Origin: Verrucomicrobiota bacterium
Lineage (GTDB): Bacteria > Verrucomicrobiota > Verrucomicrobiia > Limisphaerales > J093
Direction of reading: 5' to 3'
Assembly: GCA_027493615.1 (NCBI GenBank)
Contig: JAOSKK010000034.1
Span: 1 to 64,000 of the forward strand
Length of the DNA stretch: 64,000 nt
This document shows, one piece after another, positions 28,439-37,093 of the stretch (positions within the stretch are counted from its first letter, which is position 1; the number at the start of each line of letters is the position of its first letter). Made by a program: the position numbers and the translations under genes. The notes under the pieces were generated by a model. It ran no database searches. It worked only from the letters and a program-made list of their open reading frames with translations, and was not told the origin of the DNA.

Positions 28439-29500
28439 CTACTTGCGTCGCCACCCCCGGATGACCAGGTCGGCGACCAGATTCACCACAAACGTCAGGC
28501 TGAACAGCAGCACGCCGGTCAGGAAAAGCACGCGATAGTGATCCGAGCCCGCCGGGGCCTCGCCCAACTCCGCCGCCACGTTCGCCGTCAATGTCCGCAC
28601 CGAGTCGAATACCCCCAGCGGCAGGTTCACCGCGTGACCCGTCGCCATCAACACGGCCATCGTCTCGCCCACCGCCCTGCCCACGCCCAGCAGCACCGCC
28701 GCCAGCAATCCGTTCCGCGCCGCCGGCAGCAACACCCGGTACACCAACTGCCAGCGCGTCGCCCCCAGCGCCAACCCCGCTTCCCGGTATGAGTCCGGCA
28801 CCGCCTTCAGCGCGTCCTCGCCGATCGACACAATGATCGGCACGCTCATCAGCGCCAGGATGATCCCCCCGTTCAGCAGATTGACGCCCACCGGCGCGCC
28901 CGTGAAGTGGACGATCAGCCGGCTCATCACCGTCAGCCCGATGAACCCCCACACCACGCTCGGAATCGCCGCCAGCAGCTCAATCACCACCTTCAACGCC
29001 TCCTTCAGCCGCGGACCGCAAAACTCGGACACAAACACCGCCGCCCCCAACCCGAACGGCACGGCCAGGACCATCGCCAGCGCCGTCACGCTGAAGGTCC
29101 CCACCGTCAGCGCCAGCGTCCCGTACCGCACGTTCGAGGCCGACGTCGGATACCACTCCACACTGAAGAGAAACGGCAGCAGCTTGAAATGCTCGCCTCC
29201 GAACAGCACCGGCGCCGCCTCCCGAAACACAAAGAAGAAAATCGCCAGCACGAACAACACCGCGCTCACCCCGCTGGTCCGGATGATCCCCTCGATCACA
29301 CGTTCCCCGGCGCGCGCCCAACCCGTTCGCCTCGGCCGCTTCCCCTCGCCCCGTCTCTGCTGCAAATCCTGTGGTGCGGGCTTCCAGCCTGCACGCCCCC
29401 CGCCGGCGCCCCACCCCCGGCGGCCCGCCCCCGGCTCCACGCCCTCACCCACCGGGGTCCGGCGGCTCGGAGGCTCCGACTGTCCTTCCCGGCCGGTCAT
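28439..29500 (-). CDS. pstC: Phosphate ABC transporter permease PstC with repeat-derived N-terminal tail
   Basis: 353 residues. Membrane segments start at about residue 72 (VIEGIIRTSGVSAVLFVLAIFFFVF). The PstC landmarks are GTLALTVGTFSVTALAMVLAVPFGL, ELLAAIPSVVWGFIGL, the coupling loop AVPDSYREAGLALGATRWQL and GVGRAVGETMAVLMATGHAVN. The first ~70 residues are a low-complexity cytoplasmic extension containing [13 protein letters not shown], which is encoded by a copy of dispersed repeat 1 at 29369-29394. No other start is apparent that would exclude it, except possibly downstream GTG codons. It lies three bases after pstS and three before pstA. Confidence 0.93.
   Translation of the reverse strand: MTGREGQSEPPSRRTPVGEGVEPGAGRRGWGAGGGRAGWKPAPQDLQQRRGEGKRPRRTGWARAGERVIEGIIRTSGVSAVLFVLAIFFFVFREAAPVLFGGEHFKLLPFLFSVEWYPTSASNVRYGTLALTVGTFSVTALAMVLAVPFGLGAAVFVSEFCGPRLKEALKVVIELLAAIPSVVWGFIGLTVMSRLIVHFTGAPVGVNLLNGGIILALMSVPIIVSIGEDALKAVPDSYREAGLALGATRWQLVYRVLLPAARNGLLAAVLLGVGRAVGETMAVLMATGHAVNLPLGVFDSVRTLTANVAAELGEAPAGSDHYRVLFLTGVLLFSLTFVVNLVADLVIRGWRRK
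29369..29394 (+). repeat. Dispersed repeat family 1 copy inside pstC
   Basis: CTGTGGTGCGGGCTTCCAGC followed by CTGCAC, lying on the strand opposite pstC, where it reads AGWKPAPQ in frame. Confidence 0.9.
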
Positions 29501-29503
29501 GGC

Positions 29504-30394
29504 TCAGTGCGAACCTCCGCCCGGCTTCACCGGCACGTAGCCGCAGTCCTGGACCACCCGCTGGCCCGCGTCCGACAGAATCCAGTCCAGGTAATCACGC
29601 AGCGCCCCTGTTGGCTCGCCCACCGTGTACAGGTGCAGCGAGCGCGCGATTGGATAGCGGTGGTTCAGCGTGCTCTCCAGGGTCGGCGCCACCGCCGGCC
29701 CATCCGACCGTGCCGCCACCTTCAGCATCTTCACCCGCCCGTTTGCATAGCCCATGCCGCTGTACCCGATGGCACACGGCGTGTTTCCCACCAGTTCGAC
29801 CACCTCCTTCGATCCGTTCATGTCCAGCGAGCCCAACTTGAAATCCCGCTGCTGCATCACCCGCTCCCGGAAGAACTCGTAGGTCCCCGAACTCGACTGG
29901 CGACTCACACGAATGATGCGGTCGCGCTGACACCCCGGCACCTGCACGCCGAGTTGCGACCAGCGCGTCACCGGACCGTCCTCGCGGAAGATCGCGGACA
30001 ATTGCTCGAACGTGATCATCTCGATCGGATTGTCCCGGTGGACGAAGATCGCCAGCGCGTCGTACCCGGCGATCACTTCCGCCGGCTCGCGCCCCGTGTG
30101 CCGCCGCACTTCCTCGATCTCCCGGGGCTTGATGTCGCGACTCGAATTGGCCAGATCAATCGTGCCCCGCATCAGCGCGGCAATGCCCACCCCCGATCCG
30201 CCGCCTGACACCTCGATCGCCACGTCGGTGGTCACTTCCCGATACGCCTCGGCCCAGGCCTGCGCCAGGTTCACCATCGTGTCCGATCCCTTGTTCTGGA
30301 TCACCACCGAGGCGTGGTTCCGCCGCCCGCAGCCGCTCCCCACCAAGACGGCCAGCGCCACTCCCAAAGCCACTCGTGCCCGGACCCCGCTCAC
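29504..30394 (-). CDS. pstS: Phosphate-binding lipoprotein PstS
   Basis: 296 residues. Lipoprotein signal ALGVALAVLVGSGC. The mature part shows the PstS pattern: VVIQNKGSDTMVNLAQAW, EVSGGGSGVGIAALMRGTIDLANSSRDI (phosphate-contacting Ser/Gly loops), VSRQSSSGTYEFFRERV and GNTPCAIGYSGMGY. It captures phosphate in the periplasm and delivers it to PstCA. The start is a GTG whose last two bases form part of the phoU stop (GTGA overlap at 30391-30394), so translation is coupled to phoU. Confidence 0.92.
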   Translation of the reverse strand: MSGVRARVALGVALAVLVGSGCGRRNHASVVIQNKGSDTMVNLAQAWAEAYREVTTDVAIEVSGGGSGVGIAALMRGTIDLANSSRDIKPREIEEVRRHTGREPAEVIAGYDALAIFVHRDNPIEMITFEQLSAIFREDGPVTRWSQLGVQVPGCQRDRIIRVSRQSSSGTYEFFRERVMQQRDFKLGSLDMNGSKEVVELVGNTPCAIGYSGMGYANGRVKMLKVAARSDGPAVAPTLESTLNHRYPIARSLHLYTVGEPTGALRDYLDWILSDAGQRVVQDCGYVPVKPGGGSH

Positions 30395-31530
30395 GCGGAC
30401 CCCGCCCTCCCGGCGCTCCCGCCCGTGCCGTTCGCTCCCTCCTCCTCAAGCACCGCGCCCACCAGCGCGCGAATTTGGGCCTCCAGAAGTCCGTAGGTCC
30501 GCTCAAGCACCTCCTGCACCCTCTCGGCCGGACCTTCCGCCGTCGCGGGATCCTCCACCGCCCAGTCCAATTGAACGTGGTTGTGGGCCGCCCGCGGCAA
30601 TACCGTCCGAACCTCGGGGGTCAAGGCCACGATCACATAATGCCGGTCCAGTTCGGGCACCTGCGTCAGGCTCTTCGGCGCGCGCCGCTCCAAGTCAAAA
30701 CCCTTCTGGCGCAAGAACACCCGGGTCGCCTCGTGCAACGGCCGCGGATCCAGCCCCGCGCTCATGAACCGGAACTTCGGCTGCCGCAACGCACCGCCAA
30801 TCGCCTCCGCCATCGGCCCTGCCCCGGCATCATGCCGGTCCAGAAACAGGACCCGGTACAGCTCGGTCCCGGGGTGCTTGGCATACTCGCCCGTGCACAG
30901 ATAGAGGGTCTCCAGGCAGATGTCTCGCGCCTCGTCCGACACCCGCTCCAGCCGGCGCGTGATCGTCAGGCACGGATCCAAGGCCTCGAAAGGCAGCCGG
31001 CCGTCCCGATACGCTTGCACCAGTTCCGTGCGCAGTTGCGTCTTCAACGCATCCACCGTGTCCTCGGTCTCGATGGTCGTCCGCGCCAGCGCCACATCTT
31101 CGGCCAGAAACGCCCGCACGGCGTCTCCCAACATCCGCACGGCAAGGTCGGCCATCTGCTGAAACCGCGCCGCCGGCACCTCGAACTCCCAGCGGCAAAG
31201 CTTGGCGGCCTGATGTGCGATGCTCTCCGCGCAGTCCCCCACCCGCTCGAGTTCTCCGTTGATCTTGATGCTGCTGTAAGCAAACCGCAGCGGGGCCCCC
31301 GCCGGCTGCTGCCGCACCAGGTACTCGAGACACAGCCGGTCAATCTCCTTTTCCAGCGCGTCAATCCCTTGATCCCGAATCACCACCGCCCACGCCCGCA
31401 TCCGGTTCCGTTGGAGAAACGCCTCCACGGCCCCCCGGACCGCGCGCTGGCAACCCGCGCCCATCTCCACCAACCGCGCCCGAATCAGATCGATGTCGCG
31501 CTGCAGCGATTTCTCGAGGTGCAAATGCAT
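30391..31530 (-). CDS. phoU: PhoU fused to a catalytically dead LMW-phosphatase/ArsC-like domain
   Basis: 379 residues. Residues 1-220 are PhoU: two three-helix bundles with the metal-binding motifs IRDQGIDALEKEID and IETEDTVDALKTQL, and INGELERVGDCAESIAHQA. Residues about 225-345 resemble low-molecular-weight protein phosphatase / thioredoxin-type arsenate reductase (RVLFLDRHDAGAGPMAEAIG…FRFMSAGLDPRPLHEAT…LDWAVEDPA). In the P-loop the catalytic Cys is Asp231 and the phosphate-binding Arg is Ala237, so phosphatase or arsenate reductase activity is not expected; it may sense or bind an anion or a partner. The ATG at 31530 is chosen because the longer frame (to 31614) would run through the Pho-box repeats. 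It is the first gene of the operon. Confidence 0.88.
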   Translation of the reverse strand: MHLHLEKSLQRDIDLIRARLVEMGAGCQRAVRGAVEAFLQRNRMRAWAVVIRDQGIDALEKEIDRLCLEYLVRQQPAGAPLRFAYSSIKINGELERVGDCAESIAHQAAKLCRWEFEVPAARFQQMADLAVRMLGDAVRAFLAEDVALARTTIETEDTVDALKTQLRTELVQAYRDGRLPFEALDPCLTITRRLERVSDEARDICLETLYLCTGEYAKHPGTELYRVLFLDRHDAGAGPMAEAIGGALRQPKFRFMSAGLDPRPLHEATRVFLRQKGFDLERRAPKSLTQVPELDRHYVIVALTPEVRTVLPRAAHNHVQLDWAVEDPATAEGPAERVQEVLERTYGLLEAQIRALVGAVLEEEGANGTGGSAGRAGSA

Positions 31531-31569
31531 GTCGGACGACCGCGAGCGTGCCCGAGCGCGGAAGGAATG

Positions 31570-31598
31570 GCGACAGTTTTGTGACGATTGGGTGACAA
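31570..31598 (-). promoter_or_regulatory. Pho-box-like operator, three 11-bp direct repeats
   Basis: On the minus strand TTGTCAC, TCGTCAC and CTGTCGC follow each other at exact 11-base spacing, with AT-rich four-base linkers (CCAA, AAAA). This is the layout of PhoB/PhoP binding sites (CTGTCAT-type repeats). It lies 40 bases upstream of the phoU start and is the only such array upstream of the operon. No clear -10 box was seen downstream. Induction of phoU-pst under phosphate limitation is inferred. Confidence 0.75.
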
Positions 31599-31792
31599 AC
31601 CTGCCTGCTTTCATACTGGCCTTTCGCCTCAGCCCTGGCCATTCTGCCCGCGAAGTCCGTCGCGGTTCGAATCAGGCGCCGCGCTTGGCCCTGTCGGGGA
31701 CATCCCCGCGCCCGGTCGGCCTCCTCCGAGGCCGGTCGGTGCCAACGGGCCCTGAATGCCGCCCCGGACCTTGAACGTCCTTCTGGCTAGCT

Positions 31793-33885
31793 ATGTGGAG
31801 TTTGCAGTGTTTGCGTTGGGTGCGCCGGGCCAGCACGGGGCTGGCCCTCCTCCTTGCCCTTACCTCGTGCCAGCGACATGAGGAAGGCACCGACCGCCGG
31901 CCACCTCGTCCCGCCAAGACCAGCCGCCCGGCCAAACCCGCCGAACCGGCCCCCGCCGAAACGCCCGCGCCCGCCAAGCCCGAGCGCGAGGCCTTCGTGA
32001 CTTACAGCGCCCTGCACGACCAGGAGATCAAAGAGATCCTCCGCCTCGCCGACGCCGAACGGTGGGAGGAAGCCGAAGCCCGCGCGCGCGCCCTCGAAGC
32101 CAAAGACCCGCAGGACCCCGCCGCCAAACGCCTCCTCGGCTGGGTCCAGAAGGAACGCGAAACCCAGCGCACCAAGGTCCCTCGAAGACCGCATCCGCGA
32201 AATCGATGCCAAACACTCGGTGTTCAACCCCACCATCAAAGACCTCCTCACCGAGAGCAAGGACCGCGGCCTGCCCCCCCGCAAGGACGTTCGCGACCTG
32301 GTCGAACAGATCGAGTCCAGCCCCTACATCCCATCCACCTTCGGCAAGACCAACCGGATGGATGGCGTCCTCTTTGACCTCGAATCCCAGGAGAGCCGCA
32401 TGGCCCGCATCCTCGACAAGCCCATCTCCATCCAACTCGACAACGCCACCCTGAACGACATCATCTTCAACATCGGCCAGACCGAGGGCATCAACTTCGT
32501 CGCCGACAAGGCCCTCCCCGCCTTCTCCCAGAAGCTCAGCATCAACATGGAGCGGGTCAAACTGTCCGAGCTCCTCCGCTACATCGCCCGCAACCTCGAC
32601 CTCCACTTCCAGGTCGGCGAAGACCTCGTCTGGATCGTCGACGGCAAAGACCCCAAGCGCGCCATGGAGGAAACCCGCTTCTACAAGCTCCGCCGCGGCT
32701 TCGTCCTCCCCGCCCGCTTCGGCCCCGATGAGGTCGTCCAGACCCGCACCGTCGCCAACAACGTCCAGACCATCACCGAGGTCCAGAAGCTCAACGCCTT
32801 CGTCAACGACATGGCCCCCGCCATGATCTCCCTCGAACGCGCCATCACCAACTTCTTCACCGGCTCGAAGTACATGATCGACTACGAGCGCAACCTCATC
32901 GTCGCCTCCGGTACCCGCGAACAGCTCGACGTCCTCGAACGTGTCATCCGCGAGTTCGACCAGCCCCTCCAGCAGGTCTTCATCGAGGCCCGCTTCGTCA
33001 CCATCACCGAAGCCGCCTTCCTCCGCCTCGGCGTCGCCTGGGAATCCGGCCGCACCACCTTCGCCACCGATACCGAGGGCGACAACTCGACCGCCACCGC
33101 CCTCGGCCTGGTCAACCCCGCCCTCGGCATCCAGGAGGTCTTCACCAACATCCTCAACCGCCCCACCCTCACCGCCACCCTCTCCCTCCTCGACCGCAGC
33201 GGCGAAAGCCAGTTGCTCAGTGCCCCCCGCCTCACCGTCATCAACAACCTCCCCGCGCGCATCAGCGACGGCAAAATGCAGTACTACTACGAGGAGTATC
33301 AGGTCAAACAGCAGATCCTCGAACGCCGCTCCTCCTCCGCCGTCGTCCCCTCCGGCAAGCCCACCAAGATCCAGTCCGGCGCCAGCCTCGATGTCCTCGC
33401 CAGCGTCGGCGGCGACGGCCGCACCATCTTCCTCGCCCTCCGCCCCTCGGTGAACTCCCAGGTCAAACTCGTCCCCTTCGCCACCATCACCGACAAGGAC
33501 GACGCCGGCAATGTCGTCAGCACCTTCGACATCAAACTCCCCGAATACCGCACCCAGGAAATCGCCACCCGCGTCGCCATCCGCTCCGGCCAGACCGTCG
33601 CCATGGGCGGCGTCCTCGAGCGCGAACAGACCACTTACGTCGAGTCCGTCCCCATCCTCGGCAACCTCCCCATCATTGGCGCCGCCTTCCGCCGCCGCAC
33701 CGAGCTCGACCGCCCGCGTTATCTCCTCATCTTCGTCACCGCCACGCTGCTCTCCGAGACCGGCGAGTTCCTCCTCTACGACGAACCGGTCACCGCCGCC
33801 GCCCCGGCCGCCGCCCCGGCGCCCGCCAGCTCCGCCCCCAGCAGCTTCGTCCCCCTTCTCCCCCAACCCCACGGCGGATCGCTAA
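31793..33885 (+). CDS. Secretin (GspD/PilQ-type outer-membrane channel), two frameshifts
   Basis: The N-terminus is a lipoprotein-type signal ([12 protein letters not shown]) followed by a Pro/Ala-rich linker and a TPR-like helical stretch. After a shift near 32178 come an STN/N0-like domain (ISIQLDNATLNDIIFNIGQTEGINFVADK), an N1/KH-type domain ending in IVASGTREQLDVLERVIREFDQPLQQVFIEARFV, and the secretin beta-barrel (GESQLLSAPRLTVINNLPARI…VAIRSGQTVAMGGVLER…VPILGNLPIIGAAFRRR…RYLLIFVTATLL). In the given sequence the frame runs on into the next gene, but one base lost in 33790-33880 explains this and gives a TAA stop at 33885. It forms the outer-membrane pore of a type IV pilus or type II secretion system. 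Confidence 0.88.
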
Positions 33886-33897
33886 TCGCCCGCGCCA

Positions 33898-35663
33898 TGT
33901 CCCTCCCCGCCGTTCCCTGGTTGCACCGCCTGCTCCCGATCCTCGGCCGGCGTTTGCTCGTCATCGACCCCGGCCGCCGCTTCACCAAAGTGCTCGTCGT
34001 GGATGCCGGCCTCACCCGCCCCCGCGTCGTCCACTTCCAGACCCTCCAGGGCGCCGCCGCCGAACCCTCGCTGCTGAGGAGGTCGACAGCCAGCTCGAGG
34101 CCCTCTTCGCCGCCGCCGGCTGCCACGAACGCGTCCTCGTCCTCCCCAGTACCGCGCCATCGCCCAAGTCATCGATGCCCCCGCCGCCAGCCCGGCCGAA
34201 ACCCAGCTCGCCCTCGCACGCGAGGCCCGCCGCCTTAGCGGCCTCGAGGAGGTCGCCCTCGCCTTCGACGCCCGCCCCTGAAACCCTTCGGCCGTTACCA
34301 GCATCCTTACTGGCTCACTCTCTGCAAACGCGAGGAACTCGACACCCTCCTCAACCGCTACGCCGTCCTTCCCGAAGGCGCCGAGCCCGCCGCCGAACCG
34401 CCCGTCCTCGCCGAGGTCACCACCAGCGGCCAGGCCCTCTTCGCCGCCGCTACCGCCCTGGGTTCCCACGCCGCCACCGCCGTCTTCGTCGATCTCCGCG
34501 CCAACAACAGCGTCCTCGCCCTCGTCCTCCACGGCCAGGGCGTCGCCACTACCACCATCCCCACCGGCTCCCTCCAGTTCCACGCCGCCCTCGCCGGCGC
34601 CGGGACCGCCTCGCCACCCCCGCCGACCGCCCCTGGCGCCCGCCTGCGACCTCTTCCGACCCGACGCCGCCCTCGAGCCCTACCACGCCGCCCTGCGCCA
34701 ATGGACAGGCGAGATCCGCCGCGCCCTCACCGAATGGGTCGAGGACAACCCCGAATGCGGCCTCTCCCCCACGGCCTTCCCCGTCTTCCTCGGCGGCGTC
34801 GGCGCCACCCAGCCTGGCCTCCTCGATTTCCTCAACACCCTCGGCCCCCTCCGCTTCGAGTCCTGGGAAGACCGCGCCACCGCCGCCCACCCCCTGGCCG
34901 ATGGCCGACTACCTCGTCCCCTATGGCGCCGCCCTCATCGCCCTCGGTCGCGCCCCCAGAGCGCCTCGCTCCTGCCCCCCCGAACGCGCCCCCAACGCCA
35001 GCGACGCACCATCGCCACCCTCCAGTCCGTCAACGTCTTCCTGCTCGCCCTCACCCTCACCCTCCTCGCCTTCGGCTTCAGCCAGAAACGCGACCTCGTC
35101 GAGCGCAAGAAGGAACTCACCACCCGGGCCCAGACCGCCCTCCAAACCGCCGTCGCCATCGACAAGCTCTATCGCCAGGTCAACCTCGACTACGCCGAGA
35201 TCCACCCCATCCTCGAACGCCAACGCCAAACCCTCGAAGCCCTCCAGTCACTCGCCGCCGTCCGCGCCGCCCGTACCAACGACGACTTCTGGTACGTCCT
35301 CTTCGCCGATGCCCCCAGCTACGCCTCCGGGACGACCGGTGTGCAACTCGCCGAAGCCCCGCCTCCCGGACGACCCGACCCCGTCACCAACGCCCCCGTG
35401 GCCCCCGCGCGAGTTCATCGTCGAGATCTGCGCCCCCCACGAAGGCGAACGCCTCCGCCGCATCCTCAGCGACCTCGTCACCCACCTCAAATCCGAGGTC
35501 CTCTTCCAGCGCGTCGACACCTTGCCTCCCGAACGCAGCCGCGACTGGCGTCCCGCCGAATGTCGCCGTCTCCAACCGTGTCTTCGGCATCGCGATGGAA
35601 ATCGCCGGCAACCCGCTGCCTCCACCCGCCGTGCCGCCGCCCCCTCTCCTCCCCGGCGGGTGA
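33898..35663 (+). CDS. GspL-like (PilM-PilN fused) assembly protein, several frameshifts
   Basis: It starts MSLPAVPWLHRLLPILGRRL then LVIDPGRRFTKVLVVDAG, the actin-like phosphate-1 strand of PilM/GspL. Further pieces in shifting frames include LALAREARRLSGLEEVALAFDA, TAVFVDLRANNSVLALVLHG (second nucleotide-binding strand) and FPVFLGGVGATQPGLLDFLN. Then a single membrane helix (SVNVFLLALTLTLLAFGF) and coiled coil (QKRDLVERKKELTTRAQ) are followed by a ferredoxin-like PilN domain (EFIVEICAPHEGERLRRILSDL). The stop is TGA at 35663. PilM plus PilN in one chain is the GspL layout. Frame changes lie near 34075, 34160, 34280, 34600, 34900, 35400 and 35570, mostly in C-runs. Confidence 0.7.
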
Positions 35664-35719
35664 GGCCGGCGTCCCTCGACGGCGCGTCCCGCCGCGGAAC
35701 CCCGTCTGAACCGCTGACC

Positions 35720-36587
35720 ATGCCGCTTCCTCCCTCCGCCCAGCGCTCCCAGCTCCGGTTCTCCCAGGTGGTCTTCCTCCTGGCACTGATCCTCGGGCTT
35801 GTCTTCGCGGTCGGCTTCCTCCCCGCCGCCCAGCGCGCCGATCGCCTCGACCAGTCCTTGCGCCAGGCCTGGGACAGTTTTGCCCGCACCAACCAGTCCA
35901 GTGCCGCCACCGCCGGCGTCGCCGAAGACCAGCTCCTCACCCGGCTCCTGCTCCTCGAACATGCCGCCGCCGACCTCTCCGGCATCCGCCGCCTCGCCTT
36001 CGATCGCGTCGATCTCCCTCCGGAGGTCGCCGACCACCTCCACACCCCCTTTCAACTCATCGACTTTGACAACGCCCGCCTGCAGTGGGCCGACCGCCTC
36101 GCGGCTCTCGCCAAGGCCCAAAAGGTCCAGCTCGCCCCCGCCGCCCTCAGTGGCCTGCCCGAATACCCCCTCCGAATCCGCCCCCGCCCTCCTCTGGCCC
36201 CGGCTCCATTTCGCCACCCAGGTGCTTCTCACTGCCATCCGTTGCCAGGTCGGCGGCATCCAGCAGCTCACTCAACTGCCCCCGCTGAGCCACCGGTCCC
36301 TCGTGAACAACCGCCGGCTGTTCGAAGAGATGCCCATGCGCCTCGAGCTCGTCGGCCCGGTCGAACCGCTCGCCCGTTTCCTCACCAGCCTCCCCCTGCG
36401 CGGCTCCGAGCTCGAAGCCACCGGTCTTGTCGACGTCCTTACCAACAAGCCCGCCCTGTTCCTCAGCCACATCCTCCTCCGCAAGGCCGCCCCCGACCGC
36501 CCCAACGACGCCCGCCTCGAACTCGTCGTCTCCGGCTTCGTCCCCGTCCTCGGCCCCGCGCGCGAACCCTCACCCGGCCCCCGCTGA
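35720..36587 (+). CDS. PilO/GspM-like inner-membrane protein, one frameshift
   Basis: A short N-tail, a membrane helix (VVFLLALILGLVFAVGFLP), a coiled coil (RADRLDQSLRQAWDSF) and, after a shift near 36175, a region (FATQVLLTAIRCQVGGIQQL…MPMRLELVGPVEPLARFLTSLPLRGSELEATGLVDVL) that matches the ferredoxin-like fold of PilO/GspM. It would link the ATPase platform to the secretin. Its TGA stop shares one base with the ATG of the next gene, supporting one operon. Confidence 0.65.
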
Positions 36588-37093
36588 TGCCCCCATCGCT
36601 CGCCAAAAGCTTCTGGCTCTCCGTCGCCGCCCTCGCCCTCCTCGCCGGGTTGCTGCTCCTCACGCTCCCACGGCTCGGCGGCCGCGTCCCCGCGCTGAAA
36701 CCCCCTCAGCAGCGCTACCAATGGTGTCCCCGGACAACTGGCTCGCCTTCCGCGACGCCGAACGCTGGTTCCGCACCCCCGAGCTCACCAGGCTCACCGC
36801 CCAGACCAACGTCCTCAACCCCTTCTTCACCCTCCACTTCCAGCCACCTCCTCCCCCAGCACCCGGAGCGTCGAGCTCACCTACCTCGGCTTCATGACCA
36901 GCTCCGAGGGCCTCCGCCGCGCCTTCATCCAGATCGACGACGCCACCCGCGTGTTCACCAACGGCGCCGTCGTCGTCGCCAACCACGCCGTCCAGGACAT
37001 CGCCCGGCGCACCCTCGTCCTCACCAACGCCGACGGCCGCACCAACGTCCTCGAATTCCGCGTCAAGAAACCCCTCCAGATCCCCTCCGGTGA
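36587..37093 (+). CDS. Small membrane-anchored protein of the pilus/secretion operon, frameshifted
   Basis: About 168 residues: an N-terminal membrane helix (FWLSVAALALLAGLLLLTLP), then DNWLAFRDAERWFRTPELTRLTAQ, TNVLNPFFTLHFQPPPPP, VELTYLGFMTSSEGLRRAFIQIDD and TNVLEFRVKKPLQIPSG. The tail resembles a short GspC/PilP-like beta domain (homology-region type: value, option, and output strands), but this is inference. Frame changes lie near 36718, 36870 and 37075. The TGA at 37091-37093 overlaps the GTG start of the ATPase gene (GTGA). Confidence 0.5.
   Translation: MPPSLAKSFWLSVAALALLAGLLLLTLPRLGGRVPALKPPQQRYQWCPRTTGSPSATPNAGSAPPSSPGSPPRPTSSTPSSPSTSSHLLPQHPERRAHLPRLHDQLRGPPPRLHPDRRRHPRVHQRRRRRRQPRRPGHRPAHPRPHQRRRPHQRPRIPRQETPPDPLR

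Noticed and set aside
32028..33872. 614-codon minus-strand open frame rich in Gly, Asp and Glu
   Set aside because: Mirror image of the secretin gene; the composition is a codon-bias artefact of a C-ending third position on the other strand.
32220..34238. Apparent secretin-PilM fusion protein
   Set aside because: A single-base change between about 33790 and 33880 restores a TAA at 33885 and a clean ATG at 33898; both products have normal family ends there, so a fusion is unlikely.
34175..37093. 972-codon plus-strand open frame
   Set aside because: It links pieces of four different genes through out-of-frame Pro/Ser/Arg-rich sequence; only the parts at 35720-36175 and 36587-36718 are real coding.
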